A DNA stretch of 64,000 nucleotides from Dama dama (taxonomy: Eukaryota > Chordata > Mammalia > Artiodactyla > Cervidae), in the NCBI RefSeq assembly GCF_033118175.1, contig NW_026870889.1, positions 806,001 to 870,000 on the forward strand, read 5' to 3'. Of the stretch, positions 10,332 to 23,361 are shown piece by piece; the first letter of the stretch is position 1; every line of letters begins with the position of its first letter. Under the pieces are notes generated by a model. That model ran no database searches. It saw only the letters and a list, made by a program, of their open reading frames with translations, and had not been told where the DNA came from. Position numbers and translations under genes: made by a program.

Positions 10332-10460
10332 GAAGACCTCCCCGGCTGCCTCCAAAGGCTGGTTTGCAAGCACTCCCGCCCACTGTTCCCACCAGGCACG
10401 CACAATGCTCCCAAGCCCGGGAGAAAAGCGCTTCGGGGTGGTGCTCTCTCCGGGCCCTTG
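10332..10460 (+). repeat. 129-bp CpG-dense module inside a 683-bp unit (representative)
   Basis: The module runs from gaagacctcc to gggcccttg, exactly 129 bp. In its commonest form I count 50 C, 37 G and 10 CpG, giving a CpG observed/expected ratio of about 0.70 and 67% G+C. The other 554 bp of the unit have 193 C, 191 G and 14 CpG, a ratio of about 0.21. The + strand of the module is C-rich. The same module makes up the separate arrays at 1-451, 4038-5710, 6947-9777 and 62216-64000. Confidence 0.88.
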
Positions 10461-12645
10461 CCCCTGAGCCTGGGGGACAGGCAGGGGGAACACAATCCCA
10501 GGCCAAGGCAGAACCACATGCACACGCCTGTTCCTGCCCCCTCCACCGGCAGAGACCTGGGGGGAGCCAGAGTCTGTCAGGCAGCTGCTGGGCTGGCCGC
10601 CTGTGTGGGAAGGGGCAGAACCGACCTAGGGGCAAGTTGGGCCTCTTGCTCTCCCTGCTGCCCTGAGGCTGCTGGGCCAAAGACGTCTTGGGCATCCAGC
10701 CCCTTACTGGTCCCTTCCCTCTGACGAGGCCCTCTGAGCTCCAGCACCTTGCAGTGTGGAGACAGCCCCTGCCAGCAACCTCCTCTCCAAGGAGGCCTCA
10801 ACCGAGGCCTAGGCCCAGGGGAAAGGCACCAGCGGGGATGAGCCAGGGGAGGCGCCCGATCATGTCTGGACCCAGTCCCCGCAGCCTGCCCCTTGGTGGG
10901 GCAGTACCCCCGGAGGCCAGGAAGGTCTGGGCAAGGCTGGCCAGGGGCAGGGGCCCTGCTGGGTCCTGCCCCTGGCCTGTGGGGCCTCTGAGCACAACCG
11001 GCCCTCTCCCGCTGGAAGACTTCCCCGGCTGCCTCCAAAGGTGGGTTTGCCAACTCTCCCGCCCGCTGTTCCCGCCAGGCACGCACAATGCTCCTAAGCC
11101 CGGGAGAAAAGCGCTTCGGGGTGTTGCTCTCTCCGGGCCCTTGCCCCTGAGCCTGGGGGCCAGGCAGTGGGTCCACACTCCCAGACCAAGGCAGAACCAC
11201 ATGCACACGGCTGTTCCTGACCCCTGCACCGGCAGAGAGCTCGGGGGAGCCAGAGTCTGTCAGGCAGCTGCTGGGCTGGCCGCCTGTGTGGGAAGGAGCA
11301 GAGCCGACCTAGGGGCAAGTTGGGCCTCTTCCTCTCCCGGCTGCCCTGAGGCTGCTGGGCCAAAGAGGTCTTGGGCATCCAGCCCCTTGCTGGTCCCTTC
11401 CCTCTGACGAGGCCCTCTGAGCTCCAGCACCTTGCAGTGTGGAGACAGCCCCTGCCAGCAACCTCCTCTCCAAGGAGGCCTCAACCGAGGCCTAGGCCCA
11501 GGGGAAAGGCACCAGCGGGGATGAGACTGGGGAGGCGCCCGGGCATGTCTGGACCCAGTCCCCGCAGCCTGCCCCTTGGTGGGGCTGTACCCCCGGAGGC
11601 AGGAAGATCTGGGCAAGGCTGGCCAGGGTCAGGGGCCCTGCTGGGTCCTGCCCCTGGCCTGTGGGGCCTCTGAGCACAACCGGCCCTCTCCCACTGGAAG
11701 ACATCCCTGGCTGCTTCCAAAGGCCTGTTTGCAAGCACTCCCGCCCACTGTTCCCACCAAGCACGCACAATGCGCCCAAGCCCGGGAGAAAAGCGCTTCG
11801 GGGTGGTGCTCTCTCCGGGCCCTTGCCCCTCAGCCTGGGGCCCAGGCAGGGGGTCCACACACCCAGGCCAAGGCAGAACCACATGCACACGTCTGTTCCT
11901 GCCCCCTGCACCGGCAGAGAGCTCGGGGGAGCCAGAGTCTGTCAGGCAGCTGCTGGGCTGGCCGCCTGTGTGGGAAGGGGCAGAGCTGACCTAGGGGCAA
12001 GTTGGGCCTCTTGCTCTCCCTGCTGCCCTGAGGCTGCTGGGCCAAAGAGGTCTTGGGCATCCAGCCCCTTGCTGGTCCCTTCCCTCTGACGAGGCCCTCT
12101 GAGCTCCAGCACCTTGCAGTGTGGAGACAGCCCCTGCCAGCAACCTCCTCTCCAAGGAGGCCTCAACCGAGGCCTAGGCCCAGGGGAAAGGCACCAGCGG
12201 GGATGAGCCTGGGGAGGCGCCCGGGCATATCTGGACCCAGTTTCCACAGCCTGCCCCTTGGTGGTTCAGTACCCCCGGAGGCCAGGAAGGTCTGGGCAAG
12301 GCTGGCCAGGGGCAGGGGCCCTGCTGGGTCCTGCCCTGGCCTGTGGGGCCTCTGAGCACAACCGGCCCTCTCCCGCTGGAAGACCTCCCCGGCTGCCTCC
12401 AAAGGCCGGTTTGCAAGCGCTCCCGCCCTCTGTTCCCAGCAGGCGCGCACAATGCTCCCAAGCCCGGGAGAAAAGCGCTTCGGGGTGGTGCTCTCACCGG
12501 GCCCTTGCCCCTGAGCCAGGGGGCAATGCAGGGGGAACACACTCCCAGGCCAAGGCAGAACGACATGCACACGTCTGTTCCTGCCCCCTGCACCGGCAGA
12601 GAGCTCAGGGGAGCCAGAGTCTGTCAGGCAGCTGCTGGGCTGGCC
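10393..12645 (+). repeat. Dispersed duplication A, copy 1
   Basis: The segment covers the end of one unit, two whole units and most of a fourth. It matches 23362-25614 at an offset of 12,969 bp, or 19 units less eight bases. Shared rare features include gcgcccgatcatg, the cggaggcaggaagatctg deletion type, gaagacatccctggctgc and the catatctggacc type. The match is not exact; for example this copy lacks one c near 12335. Boundaries are by eye. Confidence 0.7.
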
Positions 12646-14780
12646 GGCTGTGTGGGAAGGAACAGAGCCGACCTAGGGGCAAGTTGGGCCTCTTCCTCTC
12701 CCTGCTGCCCTGAGGCTGCTAGGCCAAAGAGGTCTTGTGCATCCAGCCCCTTGCTGGTCCCTTCCCGCTGACGAGGCCCTCTGAGCTCCAGCACCTTGCA
12801 GTGTGGAGACAGCCCCTGCCAGCAACCTCCTCTCCAAGGAGGCCTCAACCGAGGCCTAGGCCCTGGGGAAAGGCACCAGCGGGGATGAGCCTGGGGAGGC
12901 GCCCGGGCATGTCTGGACCCAGTCCCGCAGCCTGCCCCTTGGTGGGGCAGTACTCCCGGAGGCCAGGAAGGTCTGGGCAAGGCTGGCCAGGGGCAGGGGC
13001 CCTGCTGGGTCCTGCCCCTGGCCTGTGGGGCCTCTGAGCACAACAGGCCCTCTCCCGCTGGAAGACCTCCCTGGCTGCCTCCAAAGGCCGGTTTGCAAGC
13101 ACTCCCGCCCACTGTTCCCGCCAGGTGCGCACAATCCTCCACAGCCCGGGAGAAAAGCGCTTCGGGGTGGTGCTCTCTCCGGGCCCTTGCCCCTGAGCCT
13201 GGGGGCCAGGCAGGGGATCCACACTCCCAGGCCAAGGCAGAACCACATGCACACGTCTGTTCCTGCCCCCTCCACCGGCAGAGCACTCGGGGGAGCCAGA
13301 GTCTGTCAGGCAGCTGCTGGGCTGGCCGCCTGTGTGGGAAGGGGCAGAGCCGACCTAGGGGCAAGTTGGGCCTCTTGCTCTCCCTGCTGCCCTGAGGCTG
13401 CTGGGCCAAAGAGGTCTTGGGCATCCAGCCCCTTGCTGGTCCCTTCCCTCTGACGAGGCCCTCTGAGCTCCAGCACCTTGCAGTGTGGAGACAGCCCCTG
13501 CCAGCAACCTCCTCTCCAAGGAGGCCTCAACCGAGGCCTAGGCCCAGGGGAAAGGCACCAGCGGGGATGAGCCTGGGGAGGCGCCCGGGCATGTCTGGAC
13601 CCAGTCCCCGCAGCCTGCCCCTTGGTGGGGCAGTACCCCCGGAGGCCAGGAAGGTCTGGGCAAGGCTGGCCAGGGGCAGGGGCCCTGCTGGGTCCTGCCC
13701 CTGGCCTGTGGGGCCTCTGAGCACAACCGGCCCTCTCCCGGTGGAAGACTTCCCCGGCTGCCTCCAAAGGCGGGTTTGCCAACACTCCCGCCCGCTGTTC
13801 CCGCCAGGCACGCACAATGCTCCTAAGCCCGGGAGAAAAGCGCTTCGGGGTGTTGCTCTCTCCGGGCCCTTGCCCCTGAGCCTGGGGCCCAGGCAGGGGG
13901 TCCACACACCTAGGCCAAGGCAGAACCACATACACACGTCTGTTCCTGCCCCCTGCACCGGCAGAGAGCTCGGGGGAGCCAGAGTCTGTCAGGCAGCTGC
14001 TGGGCTGGCCGCCTGTGTGGGAAGGGGCAGAGCTGACCTAGGGGCAAGTTGGGCCTCTTGCTCTCCCTGCTGCCCTGAGGCTGCTGGGCCAAAGGGTCTT
14101 GGGCATCCAGCCCCTTGCTGGTCCCTTCCCTCTGACGAGGCCCTCTGAGCTCCAGCACCTTGCAGTGTGGAGACAGCCCCTGCCAGCAACCTCCTCTCCA
14201 AGGAGGCCTCAACCGAGGCCTAGGCCCAGGGGAAAGGCACCAGCGGGGATGAGCCTGGAGAGGCGCCTGGGCATATCTGGACCCAGTTTCCACAGCCTGC
14301 CCCTTGGTGGTTCAGTACCCCCGGAGGCCAGGAAGGTCTGGGCAAGGCTGGCCAGGGGCAGGGGCCCTGCTGGGTCCTGCCCCTGGCCTGTGGGCCCTCT
14401 GAGCACAACCGGCCCTCTCCCGCTGGAAGACCTCCCCGGCTGCCTCCAAAGGCCGGTTTGCAAGCGCTCCCGCCCACTGTTCCCAGCAGGCACGCACAAT
14501 GCTCCCAAGCCCGGGAGAAAAGCGCTTCGGGGTGGTGCTCTCTCCGTGCCCTGCCCCTGTGCCTGGTGGCCAGGCAGGGGTTCCACACTCCCAGGCCAAA
14601 TCAGAACCACATGCACACGTCTGTTCCTGCCGCCTGCACCGGCAGAGAGCTCGGGGGAGCCAGAGTCTGTCAGGCAGCTGCTGGGCTGGCGGCCTGTGTG
14701 GGAAGGGGCAGAGCCGACCTAGGGGCAAGTTGGGCCTCTTACTCTCCCTGCTGCCCTGAGGCTGCTGGGCCAAAGAGGTC

Positions 14781-16829
14781 TTGGGCATCCAGGCCCTTGC
14801 TCGTCCCTTCCCTCTGACGAGTCCCTCTGAGTTCCAGCACCTCGCAGTGTGGAGACAGCCCCTGCCAGCAACCTCCTCTCCCAGGAGGCCTCAACCGAGG
14901 CCTAGGCCCAGGGGAAAGGCACCAGCGGGGATGAGCCTGGGGAGGCGCCCGGGCATATCTGGACCCAGTTTCCACAGCCTGCCCCTTGGTGATTCAGTAC
15001 CCCCGGAGGCCAGGAAGGTCTGGGCAAGGCTGGCCAGGGGCAGGGGCCCTGCTGGGTCCTGCCCCTGGCCTGTGGGGCCTCTGAGCACAACCGGCCCTCT
15101 CCCGCTGGAAGAACTCCCCGGCTGCCTCCAAAGGCCGGTTTGCAAGCGCTCCCGCCCACTGTTCCCAGCAGGCGCACACAATGCTCCCAAGCCCGGGAGA
15201 AAAGCGCTTCGGGGTGGTGCTCTCACCGGGCCCTTGCCCCTGAGCCAGGGGGCAATGCAGGGGGAACACACACCCAGGCCAAGGCAGAACGACATGCAAA
15301 CGTCTATTCCTGCCCCCTGCACCGGCAGAGAGCTCAGGGGAGCCAGAGTCTGTCAGGCAGCTGCTGGGCTGGCCGCCTGTGTGGGAAGGGGCAGAGCCGA
15401 CCTAGGGGCAAGTTGGGCCTCTTGCTCTCCCTGCTGCCCTGAGGCTGCTGGGCCAAAGAGGTCTTGGGCATCCAGCCCCTTGCTGGTCCCTTCCCTCTGA
15501 CGAGGCCCTCTGAGCTCCAGCACCTTGCAGTGTGGAGACAGCCCCTGCCAGCAACCTCCTCTCCAAGGAGGCCTCAACCGAGGCCTAGGCCCAGGGGAAA
15601 GGCACCAGCGGGGATGAGCCTGGGGAGGCGCCCGGGCATGTCTGGACCCAGTCCCCGCAGCCTGCCCCTTGGTGGGGCAGTACCCCCGGAGGCCAGGAAG
15701 GTCTGGGCAAGGCTGGCCAGGGGCAGGGGCCCTGCTGGGTCCTGCCCCTGGCCTGTGGGGCCTCTGAGCACAACCGGCCCTCTCCCGCTGGAAGACTTCC
15801 CCGGCTGCCTCCAAAGGCCGGTTTGCCAACACTCTCGCCCGCTGTTCCCGCCAGGCACGCACAATGCTCCCAAGCCCGGGAGAAAAGCGCTTCGGGGTGT
15901 TGCTCTCTCCGGGCCCTTGCCCCTGAGCCTGGGGGCCAGGCAGTGGGTCCACACTCCCAGACCAAGGCAGAACCACATGCACACGTCTGTTCCTGACCCC
16001 TGCACCGGCAGAGAGCTCGGGGGAGCCAGAGTCTGTCAGGCAGCTGCTGGCCTGGCCGCCTGTGTGGGAAGGAGCAGAGCCGACCTAGGGGCAAGTTGGG
16101 CCTCTTGCTCTCCCTGCTGCCCTGAGGCTGCTGGGCCAAAGAGGTCTTGGGCATCCAGGCCCTTGCTGGTCCCTTCCCTCTGACGAGTCCCTCTGAGTTC
16201 CAGCACCTCGCAGTGTGGAGACAGCCCCTGCCAGCAACCTCCTCTCCAAGGAGGCCTCAACCGAGGCCTAGGCCCTGGGGAAAGGCACCAGCGGGGATGA
16301 GCCTGGGGAGGCGCCCGGGCATATCTGGACCCAGTTTCCACAGCCTGCCCCTTGGTGGTTCAGTACCCCCGTAGGCCAGGAAGGTCTGGGCAAGGCTGGC
16401 CAGGGGCAGGGGCCCTGCTGGGTCCTGCCCCTGGCCTGTGGGGCCTCTGAGCACAACCGGCCCTCTCCCGCTGGAAGACCTCCCCGGCTGCCTCCAAAGG
16501 CCGGTTTGCAAGCGCTCCCGCCCACTGTTCCCAGCAGGCGCGCACAATGCTCGCAAGCCCGGGAGAAAAGCGCTTCGGGGTGGTGCTCTCACCGGGCCCT
16601 TGCCCCTGAGCCAGGGGGCAATGCAGGGGGAACACACTCCCAGGCCAAGGCAGAACGACATGCACACGTCTGTTCCTGCCCCCTGCACCGGCAGAGAGCT
16701 CAGGGGAGCCAGAGTCTGTCAGGCAGCTGCTGGGCTGGCCGCCTGTGTGGGAAGGGGCAGAGCCGACCTAGGAGCAAGTTGGGCCTCTTGCTCTCCCTGC
16801 TGCCCTGAGGCTGCTGGGCCAAAGAGGTC
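14781..16829 (+). repeat. Three-unit duplication B, copy 1
   Basis: Three successive units (starts 14781, 15464 and 16147) match the three at 18195, 18878 and 19561, offset 3,414 bp (five units less one base). The first and third are the catatctggaccc type with cctctgagttcc and caggcccttgct; the middle one is the gaagacttcc / caggcagtgggtcc type. Confidence 0.72.
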
Positions 16830-18194
16830 TTGGGCATCCAGCCCCTTGCTGGTCCCTTCCCTCTGACGAGGCCCTCTGAGCTCCAGCACCTTGCAGTGTG
16901 GAGACAGCCCCTGCCAGCAACCTCCTCTCCAAGGAGGCCTCAACCGAGGCCTAGGCCCAGGGGAAAGGCACCAACGGGGATGAGACTGGGGAGGCGCCCG
17001 GGCATGTCTGGAACCAGTCCCCGCAGCCTGCCCCTTGGTGGCGCTGTACCCCCGGAGGCAGGAAGGTCTGGGCAAGGCTGGCCAGGGGCAGGGGCCCTGC
17101 TGGGTCCTGCCCCTGGCCTGTGGGGCCTCTGAGCACAACCGGCCCTCTCCCACTGGAAGACATCCCTGGCTGCTTCCAAAGGCCTGTTTGCAAGCACTCT
17201 CGCCCACTGTTCCCACCAAGCACGCACAATGATCCTAAGCCCGGGAGAAAAGCGCTTCGGGGTGGTGCTCTCTCCGGGCCCTTGCCCCTGAGCCTGGGGC
17301 CCAGGCAGGGGGTCCACACACCCAGGCCAAGGCAGAACCACATGCACACGTCTGTTCCTGCCCCCTGCACCGGCAGAGAGCTCGGGGGAGCCAGAGTCTG
17401 TCAGGCAGCTGCTGGGCTGGCCGCCTGTGTGGGAAGGGGCAGAGCCGACCTAGGGGCAAGTTGGGCCTCTTGCTCTCCCTGCTGCCCTGAGGCTGCTGGG
17501 CCAAAGAGGTCTTGGGGATCCAGCCCTTTGCTGGTCCCTTCCCTCTGACGAGGCCCTCTGAGCTCCAGCACCTTGCAGTGTGGAGACAGCCCCTGCCAGC
17601 AACCTCCTCTCCAAAGAGGCCTCAACCGAGGCCTTGGCCCAGGGGAAAGGCACCAGCGGGGATGATCCTGGGGAGGCACACGGACATGTCTGGACCCAGT
17701 CCCCGCAGCCTGCCCCTTGGTGGGGCAGTACCCCCGGAGGCCAGGAAGGTCTGGGCAAGGCTGGCCAGGGGCAGGGGCCCTGCTGGGTCCTGCCCCTGGC
17801 CTGTGGGGCCTCTGAGCACAACCGGCCCTCTCCCACTGGAAGACCTCCCCGGCTGCCTCCAAAGGCCGGTTTGCAAACACTCCCGCCCTCTGTTCACGCC
17901 AGGCACGCACAATGCTCCCAAGCCCGGGAGAAAAGCGCTTCGGGGTGGTGCTCTCTCCGGGCCCTTGCCCCTGAGCCTGGGGGACAGGCAGGGGGAACAC
18001 AATCCCAGGCCAAGGCAGAACCACATGCACACGCCTGTTCCTGCCCCCTCCACCGGCAGAGACCTGGGGGGAGCCAGAGTCTGTCAGGCAGCTGCTGGGC
18101 TGGCCGCCTGTGTGGGAAGGGGCAGAACCGACCTAGGGGCAAGTTGGGCCTCTTGCTCTCCCTGCTGCCCTGAGGCTGCTGGGCCAAAGACGTC

Positions 18195-20243
18195 TTGGGC
18201 ATCCAGGCCCTTGCTCGTCCCTTCCCTCTGACGAGGCCCTCTGAGTTCCAGCACCTCGCAGTGTGGAGACAGCCCCTGCCAGCAACCTCCTCTCCCAGGA
18301 GGCCTCAACCGAGGCCTAGGCCCAGGGGAAAGGCACCAGCGGGGATGAGCCTGGGGAGGCGCCCGGGCATATCTGGACCCAGTTTCCACAGCCTGCCCCT
18401 TGGTGGTTCAGTACCCCCGGAGGCCAGGAAGGTCTGGGCAAGGCTGGCCAGGGGCAGGGGCCCTGCTGGGTCCTGCCCCTGGCCTGTGGGGCCTCTGAGC
18501 ACAACCGGCCCTCTCCCGCTGGAAGACCTCCCCGGCTGCCTCCAAAGGCCGGTTTGCAAGCGCTCCCGCCCACTGTTCCCAGCAGGCGCGCACAATGCTC
18601 CCAAGCCCGGGAGAAAAGCGCTTCGGGGTGGTGCTCTCACCGGGCCCTTGCCCCTGAGCCAGGGGGCAATGCAGGGGGAACACAATCCCAGGCCAAGGCA
18701 GAACGACATGCACACGTCTGTTCCTGCCCCCTGCACCGGCAGAGAGCTCAGGGGAGCCAGAGTCTGTCAGGCAGCTGCTGGGCTGGCCGCCTGTGTGGGA
18801 AGGGGCAGAGCCGACCTAGGGGCAAGTTGGGCCTCTTGCTCTCCCTGCTGCCCTGAGGCTGCTGGGCCAAAGAGGTCTTGGGCATCCAGCCCCTTGCTGG
18901 TCCCGTCCCTCTGACGAGGCCCTCTGAGCTCCAGCACCTTGCAGTGTGGAGACAGCCCCTGCCAGCAACCTCCTCTCCAAGGAGGCCTCAACCGAGGCCT
19001 AGGCCCAGGGGAAAGGCACCAGCGGGGATGAGCCTGGGGAGGCGCCCGGGCATGTCTGGACCCAGTCCCCGCAGCCTGCCCCTTGGTGGGGCAGTACCCC
19101 CGGAGGCCAGGAAGGTCTGGGCAAGGCTGGCCAGGGGCAGGGGCCCTGCTGGGTCCTGCCCCTGGCCTGTGGGGCCTCTGAGCACAACCGGCCCTCTCCC
19201 GCTGGAAGACTTCCCCGGCTGCCTCCAAAGGCCGGTTTGCCAACACTCTCGCCCGCTGTTCCCGCAAGGCACGCACAATGCTCCCAAGCCCGGGAGAAAA
19301 GCGCTTCGGGGTGTTGCTCTCTCCGGGCCCTTGCCCCTGAGCCTGGGGGCCAGGCAGTGGGTCCACACTCCCAGACCAAGGCAGAACCACATGCACACGT
19401 CTGTTCCTGACCCCTGCACCGGCAGAGAGCTCGGGGGAGCCAGAGTCTGTCAGGCAGCTGCTGGCCTGGCCGCCTGTGTGGGAAGGAGCAGAGCCGACCT
19501 AGGGGCAAGTTGGGCCTCTTGCTCTCCCTGCTGCCCTGAGGCTGCTGGGCCAAAGAGGTCTTGGGCATCCAGGCCCTTGCTCGTCCCTTCCCTCTGACGA
19601 GTCCCTCTGAGTTCCAGCACCTCGCAGTGTGGAGACAGCCCCTGCCAGCAACCTTCTCTCCAAGGAGGCCTCAACCGAGGCCTAGGCCCAGGGGAAAGGC
19701 ACCAGCGGGGATGAGCCTGGGGAGGCGCCCGGGCATATCTGGACCCAGGTTCCACAGCCTGCCCCTTGGTGGTTCAGTACCCCCATAGGCCAGGAAGGTC
19801 TGGGCAAGGCTGGCCAGGGGCAGGGGCCCTGCTGGGTCCTGCCCCTGGCCTGTGGGGCCTCTGAGCACAACCGGCCCTCTCCCGCTGGCAGACCTCCCCG
19901 GCTGCCTCCAAAGGCCGGTTTGCAAGCGCTCCCGCCCACTGTTCCCAGCAGGCTCGCACAATGCTCCCAAGCCCGGGAGAAAAGCGCTTCGGGGTGGTGC
20001 TCTCACCGGGCCCTTGCCCCTGAGCCAGGGGGCAATGCACGGGGAACACACTCCCAGGCCAAGGCAGAACGACATGCACACGTCTGTTCCTGCCCCCTGC
20101 ACCGGCAGAGAGCTCAGGGGAGCCAGAGTCTGTCAGGCAGCTGCTGGGCTGGCCGCCTGTGTGGGAAGGGGCAGAGCCGACCTAGGGGCAAGTTGGGCCT
20201 CTTGCTCTCCCTGCTGCCCTGAGGCTGCTGGGCCAAAGAGGTC
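18195..20243 (+). repeat. Three-unit duplication B, copy 2
   Basis: Counterpart of 14781-16829. A related pair of units also appears at 27069-28434, where the start tggtcccgtccc is shared with 18878. This stretch has therefore been copied more than once. Confidence 0.72.
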
Positions 20244-20361
20244 TTGGGAATCCAGCCCCTTGCTGGTCCCTTCCCTCTGACGAGGCCCTCTGAGCTCCAG
20301 CACCTTGCAGTGTGGAGACAGCCCCTGCCAGCAACCTCCTCTCCAAGGAGGCCTCAACCGA

Positions 20362-23060
20362 GGCCTACGCCCAGGGGAAAGGCACCAGCGGGGATGATCC
20401 TGGGGAGGCACACGGACATGTCTGGACCCAGGCCCCGCAGCCTGCCCCTTGGTGGGGCAGTACCCCCGGAGGCCAGGAAGGTCTGGGCAAGGCTGGCCAG
20501 TGGCAGGGGCCCTGCTGGGTCCTGCCCCTGGCCTGTGGGGCCTCTGAGCACAACCGGCCCTCTCCCACTGGAGGAGCTCCCCGGCTGCCTCTAAAGGCCG
20601 GTTTGCAAACACTCCCGCCCTCTGTTCACGCCAGGCACGCACAATGCTCCCAAGCCCGGGAGAAAAGCGCTTCGGGGTGGTGCTCTTTCCGGGCCCTTGC
20701 CCCTGAGCCTGGGGGACAGGCAGGGGGAACACAATCCCAGGCCAAGGCAGAACCACATGCACACGTCTGTTCCTGCCCCGAGCACCGGCAGAGAGCTCGG
20801 GGGAGCCAGAGTCTGTCAGGCAGCTGCTGGGCTGGCCGCCTGTGTGGGAAGGGGCAGAGCCGACCTAGGGGCAAGTTGGGCCTCTTGCTCTCCCTGCTGC
20901 CCTGAGGCTGCTGGGCCAAAGAGGTCTTGGGCATCCAGCCCCTTGCTGGTCCCTTCCCGCTGACGAGGCCCTCTGAGCTCCAGCACCTTGCAGTGTGGAG
21001 ACAGCCCCTGCCAGCAACCTCCTCTCCAAGGAGGCCTCAACCGAGGCCTAGGCCCAGGGGAAAGGCACCAGCGGGGATGAGCCTGGGGAGGCGCCCGGCC
21101 ATGTCTGGACCCAGTCCCCGCAGCCTGCCCCTTGGTGGGGCTGTACCCCCGGAGGCCAGGAAGGTCTGGGCAAGGCTGCCAGGGGCAGGAACACTGCTGG
21201 GTCCTGCCCCTGGCCTGTGGGGCCTCTGAGCACAACCGGCACTCTCCCGCTGGAAGACCTCCACGTCTGCCTCCAAAGGCCGGTTTGCAAGCACTCCCGC
21301 CCGCTGGTCACGCCAGGCTCGCACAATGCTCCCAAGCCCGGGAGAAAAGCGCTTCGGGGTGGTGCTCTCTCCGGGCCCTTGCCCCTGAGCCTGGGGGCAA
21401 GGCAGGGGGAACACACTCCCAGGCCAAGGCGGAACCACATGCCCACGTCTGTTCCTGTCCCCTGCACTGCCAGAGAGCTTGGGGGAGCCAGAGTCTGTCA
21501 GGCAGCTGCTGGGCTGGCCGCCTGTGTGGGAAGCGGCAGAGCCACCCTAGGGGCAAGTTGGGCCTCTTGCTCTCCCTGCTGCCCTGAGGCTGCTGGGCCA
21601 AAGATGTCTTCGGCATCCAGCCCCTTACTGGTCCCTTCCCTCTGACGAGGCCCTCTGAGCTCCAGCACCTTGCAGTGTGGAGATGGCCTCTGCCAGCAAC
21701 CTCCTCTCCAAGGAGGCCTCAACCGAGGCCTAGGCCCAGGGGAAAGGCACCAGCGGGGATGAGCCAGGGGAGGCGCCCGAGCATGTCTGGACCCAGTCCC
21801 CGCAGCCTGCCCCTTGGTGGGGCAGTACCCCCGGAGGCCAGGAAGGTCTGGGCAAGGCTGGCCAGGGGTACGGGCCCTTCTGGGTCCTGCCCCTGGCCTG
21901 TGGGGCCTCTGAGCACAACCGGCCCTCTCCCACTGGAAGACCTCCCCGGCTACCTCCAAAGGCCGGTTTGCCAACACTCGCGCCCGCTGTTCCCGCCAGG
22001 CACGCACAATGCTCCCAAGCCCGGGAGAAAAGCGCTTCGGGGTGTTGCTCTCTCCGGGCCCTTGCCCCTGAGCCTGGGGGCCAGGCAGTGGGTCCACACT
22101 CCAAGACCAAGGCAGAACCAATGCACACGGCTGTTCCTGGCCCCTGCACCGGCAGAGAGCTCGGGGGAGCCAGAGTCTGTCAGGCAGCTGCTGGGCTGGC
22201 CGCCTGTGTGGGAAGGGGCAGAGCCGACCTAGGGGCAAGTTGGGCCTCTTCCTCTCCCTGCTGCCCTGAGGCTGCTGGGCCAAAGATGTCTTGGGCATCC
22301 AGCCCCTTGATGCTCCCTTCCCGATGACAAGGCCCTCTGAGCTCCAGCACCTTGCAGTGTGGAGACAGCCCCTGCCAGCAACCTCCTCTCCAAGGAGGCC
22401 TCAACCAAGGCCTAGGCCCAGGGGAAAGGCACCAGCGGGGATGAGACTGGGGAGGTACCCGGGCCTGTCTGGACCCAGTCCCCGCAGCCTGCCCCTTGGT
22501 GGGGCAGTATCCCCGGAGGCCAGGAAGGTCTGAGCAAGGCTGGCCAGGGGCAGGGGCCCTGCTGGGTCCTGCCCCTGTCCTGTGGGGCCTCTGAGCACAA
22601 CCGGCCGTCTCCCGCTGGAAGACCTCCCCGGCTGCCTCCAAAGGCCGGTTTGCAAGCACTCCCGCCCGCTGTTCCCGCCAGGCACGCACAATGCTCCCAA
22701 GCCCGGGAGAAAAGCGCTTCGGGGTGGTGCTCTCTCGGGGCCCTTGCCCCTGAGCCTGGGGGCAAGGCAGGGGTTCCACACTCCCAGGCCAAGTCAGAAC
22801 CACATGCACACGTCTGTTGCTGCCCCCTGCACCGGCAGAGAACTCGGGGGAGCCAGAGTCTGCCAGGCAGCTGCTGGGCTGGCCGCCTGTGTGGGAAGGG
22901 GCAGAGCCGACCTAGGGGCAAGTTGGGCCTCTTGCTCTCCCTGCTGCCCTGAGGCTGCTGGGCCAAAGAGGTCTTGGGCATCCAGCGCTTTGCTGGTCCC
23001 TTCCCTCTGACGAGGCCCTCTGAGTTCCAGCACCTTGCAGTGTGGAGACAGCCCCTGCCA
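20362..23060 (+). repeat. Dispersed duplication C, copy 1
   Basis: About four units matching 29235-31932 at an offset of 8,873 to 8,872 bp (13 units less a few bases). Shared rarities are ggcacacggacatg with ctggaggagctcc, ccacgtctgcctcc with gctggtcacgcc, ggagatggcctctgcc, the single-base loss in gaaccaatgcacac, ccccttgatgctccc and catccagcgctttg. Boundaries are by eye. Confidence 0.75.
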
Positions 23061-23361
23061 GCAACCTCCTCTCCAACGAGGCCTCAACCGAGGCCTTGGC
23101 CCAGGGGAAAGGCACCAGCGGGGATGATCCTGGGGAGGCACACGGACATGTCTGGACCCAGTCCCCGCAGCCTGCCCCTTGGTGGGGCAGTACCCCCGGA
23201 GGCCAGGAAGGTCTGGGCAAGGCTGGCCAGGGGCAGGGTCCCTGCTGGGTCCTGCCCCTGGCCTGTGGGGCCTCTGAGCACAACCGGCCCTCTCCCACTG
23301 GAAGACCTCCCCGGCTGCCTCCAAAGGCCGGTTTGCAAACACTCCCGCCCTCTGTTCACGC

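Larger units (their letters stand above)
10005..10687 (+). repeat. Representative 683-bp composite unit
   Basis: This unit is used to describe the anatomy. It opens with ggcatccagcc, then gacgaggccctctgag, a short hairpin (10110-10127), gggcatctctggacc, gtacccccggagg, a strong 39-bp inverted repeat (10256-10294), and ctgagcacaaccgg. The 129-bp module follows at 10332-10460. The unit closes with a variable part (aggcagggggaacac here), cacatgcacacg, gccagagtctgtcagg, ggccgcctgtgtggg, cgacctaggggc and gctgctgggcc. G+C is about 69% in the commonest form. AvrII (cctagg) falls twice per unit and SmaI (cccggg) once in the module and, in many units, once more at gcgcccgggc. Confidence 0.9.

Noticed and set aside
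10332..10460. CENP-B box in the module (ttcgggg...ccggg looked similar)
   Set aside because: The required spacing between ttcg, the central a and cggg is not met in the units I checked.
10620..10632. CTCF site at gacctaggggcaag, as in other G+C-rich macrosatellites
   Set aside because: It is one G short of the core motif and other candidates (ttggtggggcag) misalign. The match is no better than expected in G-rich DNA; a motif scan would decide.
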